Translations under genes and position numbers: made by a program
From: Sulfurospirillum diekertiae
GTDB lineage: Bacteria > Campylobacterota > Campylobacteria > Campylobacterales > Sulfurospirillaceae
Direction of reading: 5' to 3'
Length of the DNA stretch: 64,000 bases
Assembly: GCF_002309535.1 (NCBI RefSeq)
Contig: NZ_CP023275.1
Coordinates: 1,116,001 to 1,180,000, forward strand
Notes under the pieces: generated by a model
The model's input: only the letters and a program-made list of their open reading frames with translations
What the model was told of the DNA's origin: nothing
Databases searched by the model: none
Part shown: piece by piece, positions 50,924-59,075 of the stretch
How the letters are laid out: each line of letters starts with the position of its first letter
Position numbering within the stretch: position 1 is the stretch's first letter

Positions 50924-51364
50924 CTATAAAACAAACGGAATAATTCTTTTTGTCTTTTGCCTATAATTTTGATACTCACAAGACTGCTTTATCCACAACA
51001 TCTCCTCTTTTTGTGCTTTCAAAAATAACGTTACAACTAAAAGCATATAGATAAAAAGACTGAGAATTGTAGGCTGAGACACCACAATCCCCAGCATCAT
51101 CAAAAGGACTGAAAAATACATGGGATGCCTGATGTAGCGGTAGGCTCCTGTGGTAATGAGTGAGGCATTTTCTTTGATTTCGGGCGTGATGTTGAAATTG
51201 CCAAGTGGGTTGTGTCTTACCGTATAAAGTCCAAAGCCACAGCCTAGAAACAAAATGAATAAAGCAAAGTTACTGGGTATGTGCAAGCCATGTTTTATCA
51301 GTAAGATTGCGATGAAAATGAATTGTAACGATACTAAGAGGTAAGAGTAGGTTTGGCTCTTCAT
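50924..51364 (-). CDS. Isoprenylcysteine carboxyl methyltransferase-like membrane protein, copy 2
   Basis: Starting at ATG 51364, a 146-residue near-duplicate of 46131-46571. The block from NFNITPEIKENASLITTG to RHPMYFSVL is identical in protein and almost identical in DNA, whereas the ends are more diverged (for example RHNPLG versus KCNTLS). The intact motifs indicate both copies are functional. The two copies lie in the same orientation about 4.8 kb apart. Confidence 0.85.
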   Translation of the reverse strand: MKSQTYSYLLVSLQFIFIAILLIKHGLHIPSNFALFILFLGCGFGLYTVRHNPLGNFNITPEIKENASLITTGAYRYIRHPMYFSVLLMMLGIVVSQPTILSLFIYMLLVVTLFLKAQKEEMLWIKQSCEYQNYRQKTKRIIPFVL

Positions 51365-51428
51365 TTTAACTCTTTGCGTAAACATTTTAAAGCCCCAATT
51401 TCAGGTGTTGAGGCTTTACATGTAAAGA

Positions 51429-51740
51429 TTATTTTTTCTCTTCTACGACTTTAGCAGGCGTGGCAGGTTTTTTAGCAGGTACAGCGATGATTTCGACATA
51501 ACACTCGCTCCATTTTGCACTGTGCGCTTTGTCGATTTCTTCACTAAGATCGGCTTGGTGAACGGCTTCTGCATTTTCGCTTGTTTCACCAAAACGGCAC
51601 TCAAACTCCCAAAAATGGAAGCCCTCAGGTGTTTTTTTCGCGCGTTCACGTTTAATGTATTTACGAATTTCATGTTTGATGGCATCTACAAGTCGGTCAC
51701 TGTTTTTATTCTCAACTTGGAGGTGAAATATCTTTTTCAA
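51429..51740 (-). CDS. Small DUF6172-like protein
   Basis: A 103-residue cytoplasmic protein starting MKKIFHLQVENKNSDRLVDA with basic helix, a central aromatic segment (EGFHFWEFECRFG), and an Ala/Pro/Lys-rich end. It resembles a conserved small protein family I know as DUF6172, with no assigned function. The start is preceded by a palindrome-free leader; a palindrome lies past the stop (51415-51426). Confidence 0.65.
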   Translation of the reverse strand: MKKIFHLQVENKNSDRLVDAIKHEIRKYIKRERAKKTPEGFHFWEFECRFGETSENAEAVHQADLSEEIDKAHSAKWSECYVEIIAVPAKKPATPAKVVEEKK

Positions 51741-51803
51741 GGCTTGCCTTTTAGATTTTATTTAAGTGTGACATTGTACTTTATTTCACCTTTGAGCGCG
51801 AAT

Positions 51804-52196
51804 TTATTTAAATTCTGTTTTGTAGGCTTCATCAAGAATGGCCATAAAGGCAGGAGGATCCATATAACCTGTGTACCCTTCAAGAATGGTGTGGCGAGTG
51901 GGGGAGAGAATAGCATTGGCAGGGGTATATTTGGTATGCAAATCATCAGGCAAAGCAGGATCCATCTGATCAATAACAACCAAAACATATTTCTGGTCAA
52001 TCTTGTTACGGTAGGTAGGATTATTGAAAACCTCTTTCGTCATTTGTTTGCAGTACGGGCAATTTTCACTGACAATATTGACAAGAATAAGCTTTTTTTC
52101 TTTAATCGCTTTGGCACTCTCTTCTTCTAAAAAACTGGCATGCAGTGTTGCCATACTGAACAATACGACACACAATACTCTAAGAAATGCGTACAT
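51804..52196 (-). CDS. Periplasmic thioredoxin-fold protein
   Basis: A 130-residue exported protein with a signal peptide (MYAFLRVLCVVLFSMATLHA) and the redox motif ENCPYCKQMTKEVF (C-P-Y-C as in SoxW/DsbC-type proteins), with a later cis-Pro region (NAILSPTRHTILEGY). It probably reduces or isomerises periplasmic disulfides. It is a single gene, divergent from def. Confidence 0.85.
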   Translation of the reverse strand: MYAFLRVLCVVLFSMATLHASFLEEESAKAIKEKKLILVNIVSENCPYCKQMTKEVFNNPTYRNKIDQKYVLVVIDQMDPALPDDLHTKYTPANAILSPTRHTILEGYTGYMDPPAFMAILDEAYKTEFK

Positions 52197-52339
52197 GTTT
52201 TAACCTTTGTAATGAAAGATAATTGAACCAAAACTCTAACACAAGCTTGATAAAAGCATATTGAACTAGGGAAATAGGTATAGTTAAAGTGTTGATATGT
52301 TAAATTACACGCTATTTTAATGCCAAGGAATACTCAATC

Positions 52340-52867
52340 ATGGCAAATATTCGTGAAATTTACCAATTAGGCTCTCCTGTTATCCGAAATATGGCCGCAA
52401 GAGTTGAGGATGCCTCTTCCCCTCAAATTCAAACACTCATTGATGATATGATCGTTACATGTAAAGACTCCCAAGGGGTGGGTATTGCTGCTCCTCAAGT
52501 GAATTGCTCTTTGGCGATTGTGATTATTGCCTCTGAACCGAGTGAGCGTTACCCTTCTGCGCCTCAGATGGAGCCAACCGCACTGATCAATCCCAAAATT
52601 ATCTCACATTCCCACAAAATGCTTAAAGATTGGGAAGGGTGCCTGAGTCTTCCAGGAATCAGGGCGCAAGTGCCCCGTTACAGCGAAATCGAGGTTGCCT
52701 ACACCGACAGAGATGGAAATGAACACCACGTCATCTACAGCGACTTTGTTGCACGTGTCTTTCAGCACGAATATGACCATCTCATCGGTAAAGTGTTTAT
52801 CGATAGAGTAGAATCGACCCATGACATTGTGATGGAAAAAGAGTATCAACGCATCCTTGCACAGTAA
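52340..52867 (+). CDS. def: Peptide deformylase
   Basis: A 175-residue metalloenzyme that removes the formyl group from new proteins. All three motifs are present: GVGIAAPQV, EGCLSLPG and QHEYDHLIG (metal-binding HE-x-x-H). Length is standard. A variant palindrome (52454-52465) encodes Val-Thr-Cys-Lys just before motif 1. It is followed at 25 bp by ybgC. Confidence 0.94.
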   Translation: MANIREIYQLGSPVIRNMAARVEDASSPQIQTLIDDMIVTCKDSQGVGIAAPQVNCSLAIVIIASEPSERYPSAPQMEPTALINPKIISHSHKMLKDWEGCLSLPGIRAQVPRYSEIEVAYTDRDGNEHHVIYSDFVARVFQHEYDHLIGKVFIDRVESTHDIVMEKEYQRILAQ

Positions 52868-52892
52868 ACTATAAAACAGAAGGAGTAGGGTT

Positions 52893-53267
52893 TTGAAAAC
52901 ACGCATTTATTACGATGATACCGATGCAGGTGGCGTGGTTTACCATGCCAATTATCTTAAATTTTGTGAACGCTCTCGTAGTGATCTTTTTTATGAACAT
53001 GGAAGAAGTCCTGCGGTAAATGGTGGGCATTTTGTGGTACGTCATCTTGAAGCAGATTTTTTAAAATCTGCCAAATTGGGTGATCTCATTGAGGTTAAAA
53101 ATGAACTAATGGAGCTTAAAAATGCTTCATTGATTTTGAAGCAAGAAGTCTGGAAAGACGATGTAAAACTTTTTGCGATGACTTCCACCCTTGCGTATGT
53201 CAAAGAGGGAAAACCCTGTAAAATTGACGATGAAACAAAAGCTTTTTTTAAAGACCTTTTACTTTAA
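52893..53267 (+). CDS. ybgC: Acyl-CoA thioesterase YbgC
   Basis: A 124-residue hot-dog-fold thioesterase starting with TTG 52893, which has AGGAG eight bases upstream. The active-site motif DTDAGGVVYHANYLKF is intact. YbgC is usually encoded with tol-pal genes; here it follows def instead. It ends in convergent overlap of four bases with the MFS gene. Confidence 0.86.
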   Translation: MKTRIYYDDTDAGGVVYHANYLKFCERSRSDLFYEHGRSPAVNGGHFVVRHLEADFLKSAKLGDLIEVKNELMELKNASLILKQEVWKDDVKLFAMTSTLAYVKEGKPCKIDDETKAFFKDLLL

Positions 53268-54439
53268 GGTCTTTGTACATTTGGGCTAAAAATATCTCTG
53301 GCATAAAAGAGTATGAATGCTAAGGTAAACGCGCCCAGAGTGACGATGCGAAAAAGAGTTTGTGCATCGTAATGATCCCAAATATAACCAGCCATAGTTA
53401 AAGAAATAAAGGTTGCCGTTCCAACACAGCCATAATAGATGCCATATGCGGAGGCTTTGAGCTCTTTGGGTGTGGTATCGGATATGATGGCTTTTGCTAA
53501 AGCATTAAAACCACCTGCAAAAAAGCCATAACATCCAAATCCAATCCATGCACCCATAGGGCTTTGCCATGTCATAAACCATGACGATAACCCAAAAGAG
53601 GCATACATAAAACTCAGCATCATGGGTTTGCCTAAGCGATCCGCCAGTTTCCCAATGGGAATGGCAAAGAGAGACTGTGTGAAATTATAAAGAGTGTAAG
53701 CTAAAGGTATCATCATGAGCGCAAGTCCATTATCGCCTGATTTTAAGACCATAAAAGAGTAATTCATTGCAATAAGGCTGAATGCCACTTGAAAGAGAAC
53801 TAACCCATAAAATTGCTTTGAAAGTGAAAAGGGTCTAAATGAGCGAAAAGGAATAGGGGGCGTCCTGACATCCGATACAAACACAATCAAAATCAAGAGT
53901 GCTAGCATACCAGGAATAAAACTAAGGGCAAATACAAGCCTAAATGTCGTTTCACTCTCTCCATAGAAATGTAAAAGCAAAAATGCGGATAACGATCCTG
54001 CAATAGCCCCAGCACTATCCATCATTTTGTGAAAACCAAAGATAAAACCACTTCTCTGTGCTGGTGAAAAGGCAGAAATCAAGGCATCTCTTGGTGCACT
54101 TCTAACCCCTTTACCAAAACGGTCCCCCACGCGGACAATACCAACCATAAGGGCGCTACTTGCAAAATAGGCTAACGGCTTCACAAGATTTGAAAATCCA
54201 TACCCTATGATTGTGAGCATTTTTCGGTGTCCCAATTTATCGGATAAAAATCCTGAAACTGCAATCAAAAGAGCAACACCCAGTTCTGCAAATCCTTCGA
54301 TAATGCCAATATCAGATTTTGTGGTATGTAAAAATCGTTCCAAAAAAAGCGGTAAGAGGGGAAGTATCATCTCTGTCGCAAAATCAGTAAAAAAACTGTT
54401 CACACCTAACGCGATAATGTTTTTATTGATGTTTTCCAT
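53264..54439 (-). CDS. Major facilitator superfamily transporter
   Basis: From ATG 54439 (GGAA seven bases upstream), 391 residues and about twelve spans. The MFS loop motif appears as GFLSDKLGHRKMLT (about 63-76) and again in IGKLADRLGKPMML. It resembles arabinose-efflux/drug-resistance-type exporters; the substrate is not readable. It lies between ybgC and the hairpin that ends the nif-linked operon. Confidence 0.83.
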   Translation of the reverse strand: MENINKNIIALGVNSFFTDFATEMILPLLPLFLERFLHTTKSDIGIIEGFAELGVALLIAVSGFLSDKLGHRKMLTIIGYGFSNLVKPLAYFASSALMVGIVRVGDRFGKGVRSAPRDALISAFSPAQRSGFIFGFHKMMDSAGAIAGSLSAFLLLHFYGESETTFRLVFALSFIPGMLALLILIVFVSDVRTPPIPFRSFRPFSLSKQFYGLVLFQVAFSLIAMNYSFMVLKSGDNGLALMMIPLAYTLYNFTQSLFAIPIGKLADRLGKPMMLSFMYASFGLSSWFMTWQSPMGAWIGFGCYGFFAGGFNALAKAIISDTTPKELKASAYGIYYGCVGTATFISLTMAGYIWDHYDAQTLFRIVTLGAFTLAFILFYARDIFSPNVQRP

Positions 54440-54519
54440 TATAGTATTCCAATTTAATGGTAAATGTTGTGTAAAAAACTGTTGAGACGATAAAAGATTA
54501 GAGCTTGGCACTCTGTTTT

Positions 54520-54558
54520 GTAAGAAGCTGCTACATTATATACGTAGTAGCTTCTTAC
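54520..54558. terminator. Hairpin at the end of the nif-linked operon
   Basis: GTAAGAAGCTGCTAC (54520-54534) and GTAGTAGCTTCTTAC (54544-54558) pair over 15 positions with one wobble around a nine-base loop. It lies ten bases past the stop of the LpoA-like gene. No clear U-run is present on that strand. Confidence 0.6.
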
Positions 54559-54567
54559 AGAAAAAGG

Positions 54568-55911
54568 CTAATTTGCTCGAATGAACTCATTGCGACCTGG
54601 TTGGTACAATGAGGTATTGTAAGTGACTTGGTTGCCAGAGATATTCTCTTTAAAGGTTCTTGATATCTTTCCATCAAAGAATTGCTGGCAGAGATAATCG
54701 GCTCCAACTGAGGTTGAGTAATTGACCCAATCGTAAACAATATCATGTCCAAATAAAGCATTGATCTCTTCAAGTGAAGGAGGTGCTTTTTGGATGGAGT
54801 TGGCGATATACATTTGGTCACGATCTTCATACTGTGTTAGAGAAAGCAGTAAAGGGTTATAGTTGATCTGCGTTGAAAGCAGCATGTAGGGGTTAATACC
54901 GTTGGCACGAAGTTGTGAAGCAATCAGGCTGGATGTTACCAGTGGCGTATTGAGATAGAGTGTTGCGTTATTTAAAGAGCTATTCCCTTTAAAAAGTTGT
55001 TTATAGTTCATTTTAGAATTTTCGACACGTTTCTCGTAAAAGACATGATTGCTGTTTTTCTTAATCAGTCCATTGAGTTGATAGCTTAGGCTACTTCCAT
55101 CCTCAAATGTTCCAACGCGATCATTTGCTTTTGTTGCCAATAGGGCAATTTGTTGGTCATAATCTATACCACCAAAGATAATGTTAGAGCCTGCACTTCG
55201 GACATTAGAACGATTGAGTGTCGGAATAAAGACAAAAGTGTCTTGAACATTGTTGGCAATGATTTGCGCACCATCCGCCGTTACTGGGGCTATGATGTAG
55301 TGGTATCCACCTGCTTTAATGTCAGAGAGCGCTTTAGCAATTGAATCTTCTCTTTCATCCCCTGTATTGAAAACATTGAGATCAAAATAGTAGTTTTTAT
55401 ACAATAAATATGCAATGACGGAGTTTACTGAAGTAATAGCATATTTTTTAATGGTTTTTTGAGGGACTAAAACAGCAATTTTAATGATAGTGCTGTCATC
55501 GTTTAGCGGTTTTGGCATAGAGGCGGCACGAACAGGTTCTAACGTTGCCACGGAGGTGTCGGTTTCTTGTGAGGATGTTGCTTCTTCTGAACTGATAGGT
55601 TGTTTTGGTTGTTCAACGGTTGTACTCGGTGTTGGCGTCGCCATTGCAATCGTGGTTGACGTAATTGTATTGTCAATTGTCACAGGGGCTGAAGAGGACT
55701 GCGCCTCTGTAATTTTTGAACTGCTAGAGGGGGTTGTCGTTTTTGCAAGCGGTTTTTCTGAGCCTGGGTACGTTGAAGTATTTTTTTGATTAGGAGCTTT
55801 TTTCATACTCGTTGATACATTGTAGGTACTGGGTGTGTAAGGCTCTGGGGCTTGGGTTGTACAGCCTGCAAAGATGAATAAACTGAGGGATAATGTCAAC
55901 CAAAATCTCAT
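54568..55911 (-). CDS. LpoA-like lipoprotein (periplasmic-binding-protein fold)
   Basis: A 447-residue lipoprotein: lipobox ending FIFAGC (lipidated Cys near 16), a long Ser/Thr/Pro-rich linker to about residue 140, then a type I periplasmic-binding-protein fold (IIKIAVLVPQKTIKKYAITS, GYHYIIAPVTADGAQIIAN, NIIFGGIDYDQ). It resembles LpoA, the outer-membrane activator of penicillin-binding protein 1A, by architecture, though identity is too low by eye to name it. Its start overlaps the UDG gene stop by four bases. Confidence 0.75.
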   Translation of the reverse strand: MRFWLTLSLSLFIFAGCTTQAPEPYTPSTYNVSTSMKKAPNQKNTSTYPGSEKPLAKTTTPSSSSKITEAQSSSAPVTIDNTITSTTIAMATPTPSTTVEQPKQPISSEEATSSQETDTSVATLEPVRAASMPKPLNDDSTIIKIAVLVPQKTIKKYAITSVNSVIAYLLYKNYYFDLNVFNTGDEREDSIAKALSDIKAGGYHYIIAPVTADGAQIIANNVQDTFVFIPTLNRSNVRSAGSNIIFGGIDYDQQIALLATKANDRVGTFEDGSSLSYQLNGLIKKNSNHVFYEKRVENSKMNYKQLFKGNSSLNNATLYLNTPLVTSSLIASQLRANGINPYMLLSTQINYNPLLLSLTQYEDRDQMYIANSIQKAPPSLEEINALFGHDIVYDWVNYSTSVGADYLCQQFFDGKISRTFKENISGNQVTYNTSLYQPGRNEFIRAN

Positions 55912-56570
55912 AACATGCTCCTTATTTTTAGCATATCTGCATAAACCTCTTTTTTAGCGCTAGGGTTTCGCAGTAAAAAACTTGGGTGGAACGTGGGAAT
56001 CAATTTGGCTTCACCAAAATTGAGCACAGTGCCACGTATTTTATCAATGGGTGTATCATACTCTCCTGTGAGATGATGAAAACTGGTCGATCCAAGTGCG
56101 ACGATAATTTGTGGTCGAATGGTTTGAATCTGTTGCATCACGTAAGGTTTGCAACAAGCGACTTCTTCAGGTGTTGGAACGCGATTATCCGGTGTTTTAC
56201 ACTTTAAAATCGTGGTGACATAGACATCTTCTTTGGGAATCAAAAGAACTTTTTCGATCATATTTGCAAGCAATTCGCCGCTTTTACCCGTAAAGAGCAT
56301 TCCTGTTTCATCTTCGCTAACACCTGGATTATCGCCTATAAACATCACTTTGGCTTTCAGATTACCTGCACCAAAAATGACATTTTTACGACTTTTGGCA
56401 AGTGCACAAAGATGACATCCTGCGACACTACTTTTTAACTCTTCTAAATTCTGTGACAGGGCAGGTTGTATGCTCAACGAGAGCGGTCGATACTCTTGAA
56501 AGAATTCAAATCCAAGAGCTCTGTACTGGTATAAAAGTTTTAAAAGTCGTATCTTTTCAATGTGAGTCAT
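55908..56570 (-). CDS. Type 4 (iron-sulfur) uracil-DNA glycosylase
   Basis: A 220-residue enzyme. Four cluster cysteines are at CHLC-x(n)...C-K-T-P and the VACCKPYV segment; the active site motif reads IGDNPGVSEDETG (usually G-E-A-P-G-x-x-E-D) and the second FHPSFLLRN. It removes uracil from DNA. In this phylum it is commonly encoded near the LpoA-like gene. It overlaps that gene by four bases and follows the LRR gene at 35 bp. Confidence 0.9.
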   Translation of the reverse strand: MTHIEKIRLLKLLYQYRALGFEFFQEYRPLSLSIQPALSQNLEELKSSVAGCHLCALAKSRKNVIFGAGNLKAKVMFIGDNPGVSEDETGMLFTGKSGELLANMIEKVLLIPKEDVYVTTILKCKTPDNRVPTPEEVACCKPYVMQQIQTIRPQIIVALGSTSFHHLTGEYDTPIDKIRGTVLNFGEAKLIPTFHPSFLLRNPSAKKEVYADMLKIRSML

Positions 56571-56605
56571 TCTTATATGGTAGCCTAGCGGGAGTTAAAA
56601 TATCC

Positions 56606-57601
56606 TTATTCGATGTCACAATACTCTAAAGAGGGGATGTCTGGCTTTTGCAAATGGTGGTTATTGGCAATAAAAAGATTTTTGAGGTTTGTTAGCTTTT
56701 GAATGGAGTTTGGAAGAGTATCTAAGAGGTTTTCTTCAATATCTAATTCATAAAGATGCGATAGGTTTCCGATGCATTCAGGAAGGCTTTTGAGACGGTT
56801 AGCACTGAGGTCTAATGAGGTGAGTTTTTCAAGTTTACATAATGTACTAGGAACGTGCTCAAGTAAGTTGTTTTCCAAAGAGAGAATTTGTAAATCTTCT
56901 AATTTAGAAAGATCAAAATCAATGGAAGCAATGTGATTGGAGGCAAGATTGAGTTTAACCAACATATCGTGGGCTTCTAAGGAAGGAAGATTTTGTAAAA
57001 GATTTCCTTCTAAAATAAGGGTTTCAAGCTCTTTGATTTCACCGAGAGACTGAGGCAATGTGGTGAGTTTATTAAATGAAAGATCCAAATAATAGAGGGA
57101 TTGCATTGAGCTAAAGACTTCAGGCAAAGACTCAAAATAATTGGTATCCAAGCTTACATGTAAAAGTTTTTTGAGGTTTTTAAAGGCAACATCAAGGTGA
57201 CTTAAACGGTTGACGGCAAGGGTAAGTCTCGTCAGTTTAGACAGATTATAAAAACTGTGTGGCAGGGAGGTCAGTTGATTCCCATTGAGATTTAAAATGA
57301 CTAAAGAACTTAGCTCTCCAAAATTTTCAGGTAGGCTTTGCAATAGGTTATTTTCGCACTGTAAATTACGAAGATTTTTAAGGGTGCAAATGCTTTGTGG
57401 AAGCTCTGTGAGTCTATTACCTGAAATTTTGAGTATGCTAAGGTTTTGAAGTGCCTTAATGCTTTCAGGCAGACTTTTGAGCTTTTTTCGACTGAGATCA
57501 AGAGTCGTGAGGCTTTCCAGTTTTGAGAGTTCACGGGGCAAAGTGTGCTCCAAGCCTTGGGATTTGATCCAATGTGCAAAATCGCGAATACTCTCACTCA
57601 T
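56606..57601 (-). CDS. Leucine-rich-repeat protein linked to nif genes
   Basis: About 331 residues from ATG 57601 (GGAG six bases upstream). After a short N-terminal part it is made of about eleven 23-residue LRRs of the LPxSIGxLxxLxxLdLsxNxL type, as in LQNLSILKISGNRLTELP and YLDLSFNKLTTLPQSLG. No kinase or signal sequence is present. LRR proteins of this kind are cytoplasmic protein-binding platforms. It overlaps the small Cys-rich gene by a few bases within the nifB-nifV operon. Confidence 0.85.
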   Translation of the reverse strand: MSESIRDFAHWIKSQGLEHTLPRELSKLESLTTLDLSRKKLKSLPESIKALQNLSILKISGNRLTELPQSICTLKNLRNLQCENNLLQSLPENFGELSSLVILNLNGNQLTSLPHSFYNLSKLTRLTLAVNRLSHLDVAFKNLKKLLHVSLDTNYFESLPEVFSSMQSLYYLDLSFNKLTTLPQSLGEIKELETLILEGNLLQNLPSLEAHDMLVKLNLASNHIASIDFDLSKLEDLQILSLENNLLEHVPSTLCKLEKLTSLDLSANRLKSLPECIGNLSHLYELDIEENLLDTLPNSIQKLTNLKNLFIANNHHLQKPDIPSLEYCDIE

Positions 57602-57851
57602 CATTCTCTCCTTGCTCAAATCTACTATTCTTTTGATCAATTAAAAAGGCAATCTCTTCGTAATCAATTTCACCGAATTCTACCATATTAAAGAGTGCCA
57701 TCAAAGGTCTTCTACAGCAAGTTTGATTACAACCCGTGACGAGTTTTTTGGCTTTTTTATAGGGTAGTGTAGTAGATCTAAAAATATCAATAGCGTCTTG
57801 AATGGTTTTTTGACCGCATTCACAGATGATTTTAGAGGCATATTCTTCCAT
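57594..57851 (-). CDS. Small BFD-like [2Fe-2S]-binding candidate protein
   Basis: An 85-residue protein with a Cys pattern C-x-C (IICECGQKT, about residues 9-11) and C-x-x-x-C-C (VTGCNQTCCRRPL), about 30 residues apart, similar to bacterioferritin-associated ferredoxin (BFD), which holds a 2Fe-2S cluster between four cysteines. It starts four bases after nifV and overlaps the LRR gene. A role in iron supply or electron transfer for nitrogenase cofactor assembly is inference. Confidence 0.7.
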   Translation of the reverse strand: MEEYASKIICECGQKTIQDAIDIFRSTTLPYKKAKKLVTGCNQTCCRRPLMALFNMVEFGEIDYEEIAFLIDQKNSRFEQGENDE

Positions 57852-57855
57852 TAAT

Positions 57856-58971
57856 TTATCCAGCTTTTGAAGCGATATAGAGCGCTCTTAGCTCCTTTTT
57901 GTTGAGAACTTTTTTACGATTGGTGACCATTTCACGCACTTGTGGAAGCATTTTATTGATGACTTCATTTTCGGGTTCATACCCCATCGCACGAAGATGA
58001 AAGAGAAGTGTTGAACTGCCTGAATGTTTTCCAATAGGATAACTTCGTGTCATTCCGACACTTTGAGGTGAAAAGGCTTCATAAGCTTTATCGTGCTTAA
58101 TCATGCCATTGACATGAATACCCGATTCATGTGAAAAGATATTTTTACCGACAATCGGCATCGTAGCAGAGATACTTTGGTTGGACGCTTTTTCAACCAA
58201 CTGCACGACATGTTTCAGTGCATCGGGGTTAATCACACGCTCTTCGCCAAAAAGATGAGCCAGGCTCATTAGAACCTGCTCAAAGCTCGCATTTCCAGCG
58301 CGTTCACCGAGTCCAATGACGGTTGTATTGACACTGAGCGCTCCTGCTTCGAGTCCACTGATAGCATTAGCGGTTGCCATACCAAAGTCATTGTGCGTGT
58401 GCATTTCGATCTCTAAAAGATTGAGGCCTGTGAGGTAGGAAATATGCTCGTAAATTTGATGAGGACGCATAATGCCCACCGTGTCACAGTAACGGAAACG
58501 ATTGGCTCCTAGACTGGTTCCTAACTCCATGACCTCTTTCAAAAAGCCTCTATCTGCTCTAGAGCTATCTTCGCCCCCAATGCAGGCAAAAAGACCCTCA
58601 GATTTGCTTACATGTAAAACCTCTTCAAGGTTTTTTAAAAGGCGTGCTTTATCGCCTCCAAATTTTGCTTCAATGAGAATGTCTGATACGGGAATAGAGA
58701 GATCAACTGCTTTAAGTCCACAAGAGAGTGATGCTTCTAAATCACTCATCGTGGCACGATTCCAACTCATAATGCGAAGAGGCAGATCAAGGGCAAGGAT
58801 TTCTTTGATATCCGCTTGCTCTTTTGCACCCATCGCTGGAATACCCACTTCAAGCTCATCGGCACCTGCAAGATAAAGTGCCGATGCGATGGCGATTTTT
58901 TCATCGGTGTTAAAGGCAACGTAAGGTGCTTGTTCACCATCTCTAAGTGTGGTATCGTTGATAATCATCAT
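57856..58971 (-). CDS. nifV: Homocitrate synthase NifV
   Basis: About 371 residues from ATG 58971 (AAGGA five bases upstream; an ATG at 58983 is an alternative). The alpha-isopropylmalate-synthase-like TIM barrel shows NDTTLRDGEQAP, metal ligands in MHTHNDFGMATANA, and GLGERAGNASFEQVL. It makes homocitrate, the organic ligand of the nitrogenase FeMo cofactor. The position next to nifB supports NifV over LeuA. Dispersed repeat copy C separates it from nifB. A palindrome (58607-58618) lies inside. Confidence 0.88.
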   Translation of the reverse strand: MMIINDTTLRDGEQAPYVAFNTDEKIAIASALYLAGADELEVGIPAMGAKEQADIKEILALDLPLRIMSWNRATMSDLEASLSCGLKAVDLSIPVSDILIEAKFGGDKARLLKNLEEVLHVSKSEGLFACIGGEDSSRADRGFLKEVMELGTSLGANRFRYCDTVGIMRPHQIYEHISYLTGLNLLEIEMHTHNDFGMATANAISGLEAGALSVNTTVIGLGERAGNASFEQVLMSLAHLFGEERVINPDALKHVVQLVEKASNQSISATMPIVGKNIFSHESGIHVNGMIKHDKAYEAFSPQSVGMTRSYPIGKHSGSSTLLFHLRAMGYEPENEVINKMLPQVREMVTNRKKVLNKKELRALYIASKAG

Positions 58972-58984
58972 TTTTTCCTTCATT

Positions 58985-59071
58985 CATAAGCACCAAGGGT
59001 GCGTGGGCTTTCTGCCGAAGAAAACTAAGCGTTAGCGTAGCTTTTAGAACTTTGCCCTAAAAGCGTGTCAC
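58985..59071. repeat. Dispersed repeat copy C, between nifB and nifV
   Basis: The 104 bp between nifB and nifV is almost filled by the third copy: GCACC-AAG-GGTGC hairpin, the GGGCTTTCTGCCGAAGAAAA block, GCGTTAGCGTAG, an AAAGCTTT-like arm and AAAGCGTGT. It abuts the nifV start. Here it lies inside an operon, not between divergent genes as A and B do. Confidence 0.75.
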
Positions 59072-59075
59072 TTAA

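Noticed and set aside
58502-58876. 124-codon frame antisense to nifV
   Set aside because: Shadow frame within a conserved enzyme gene, without a ribosome site.
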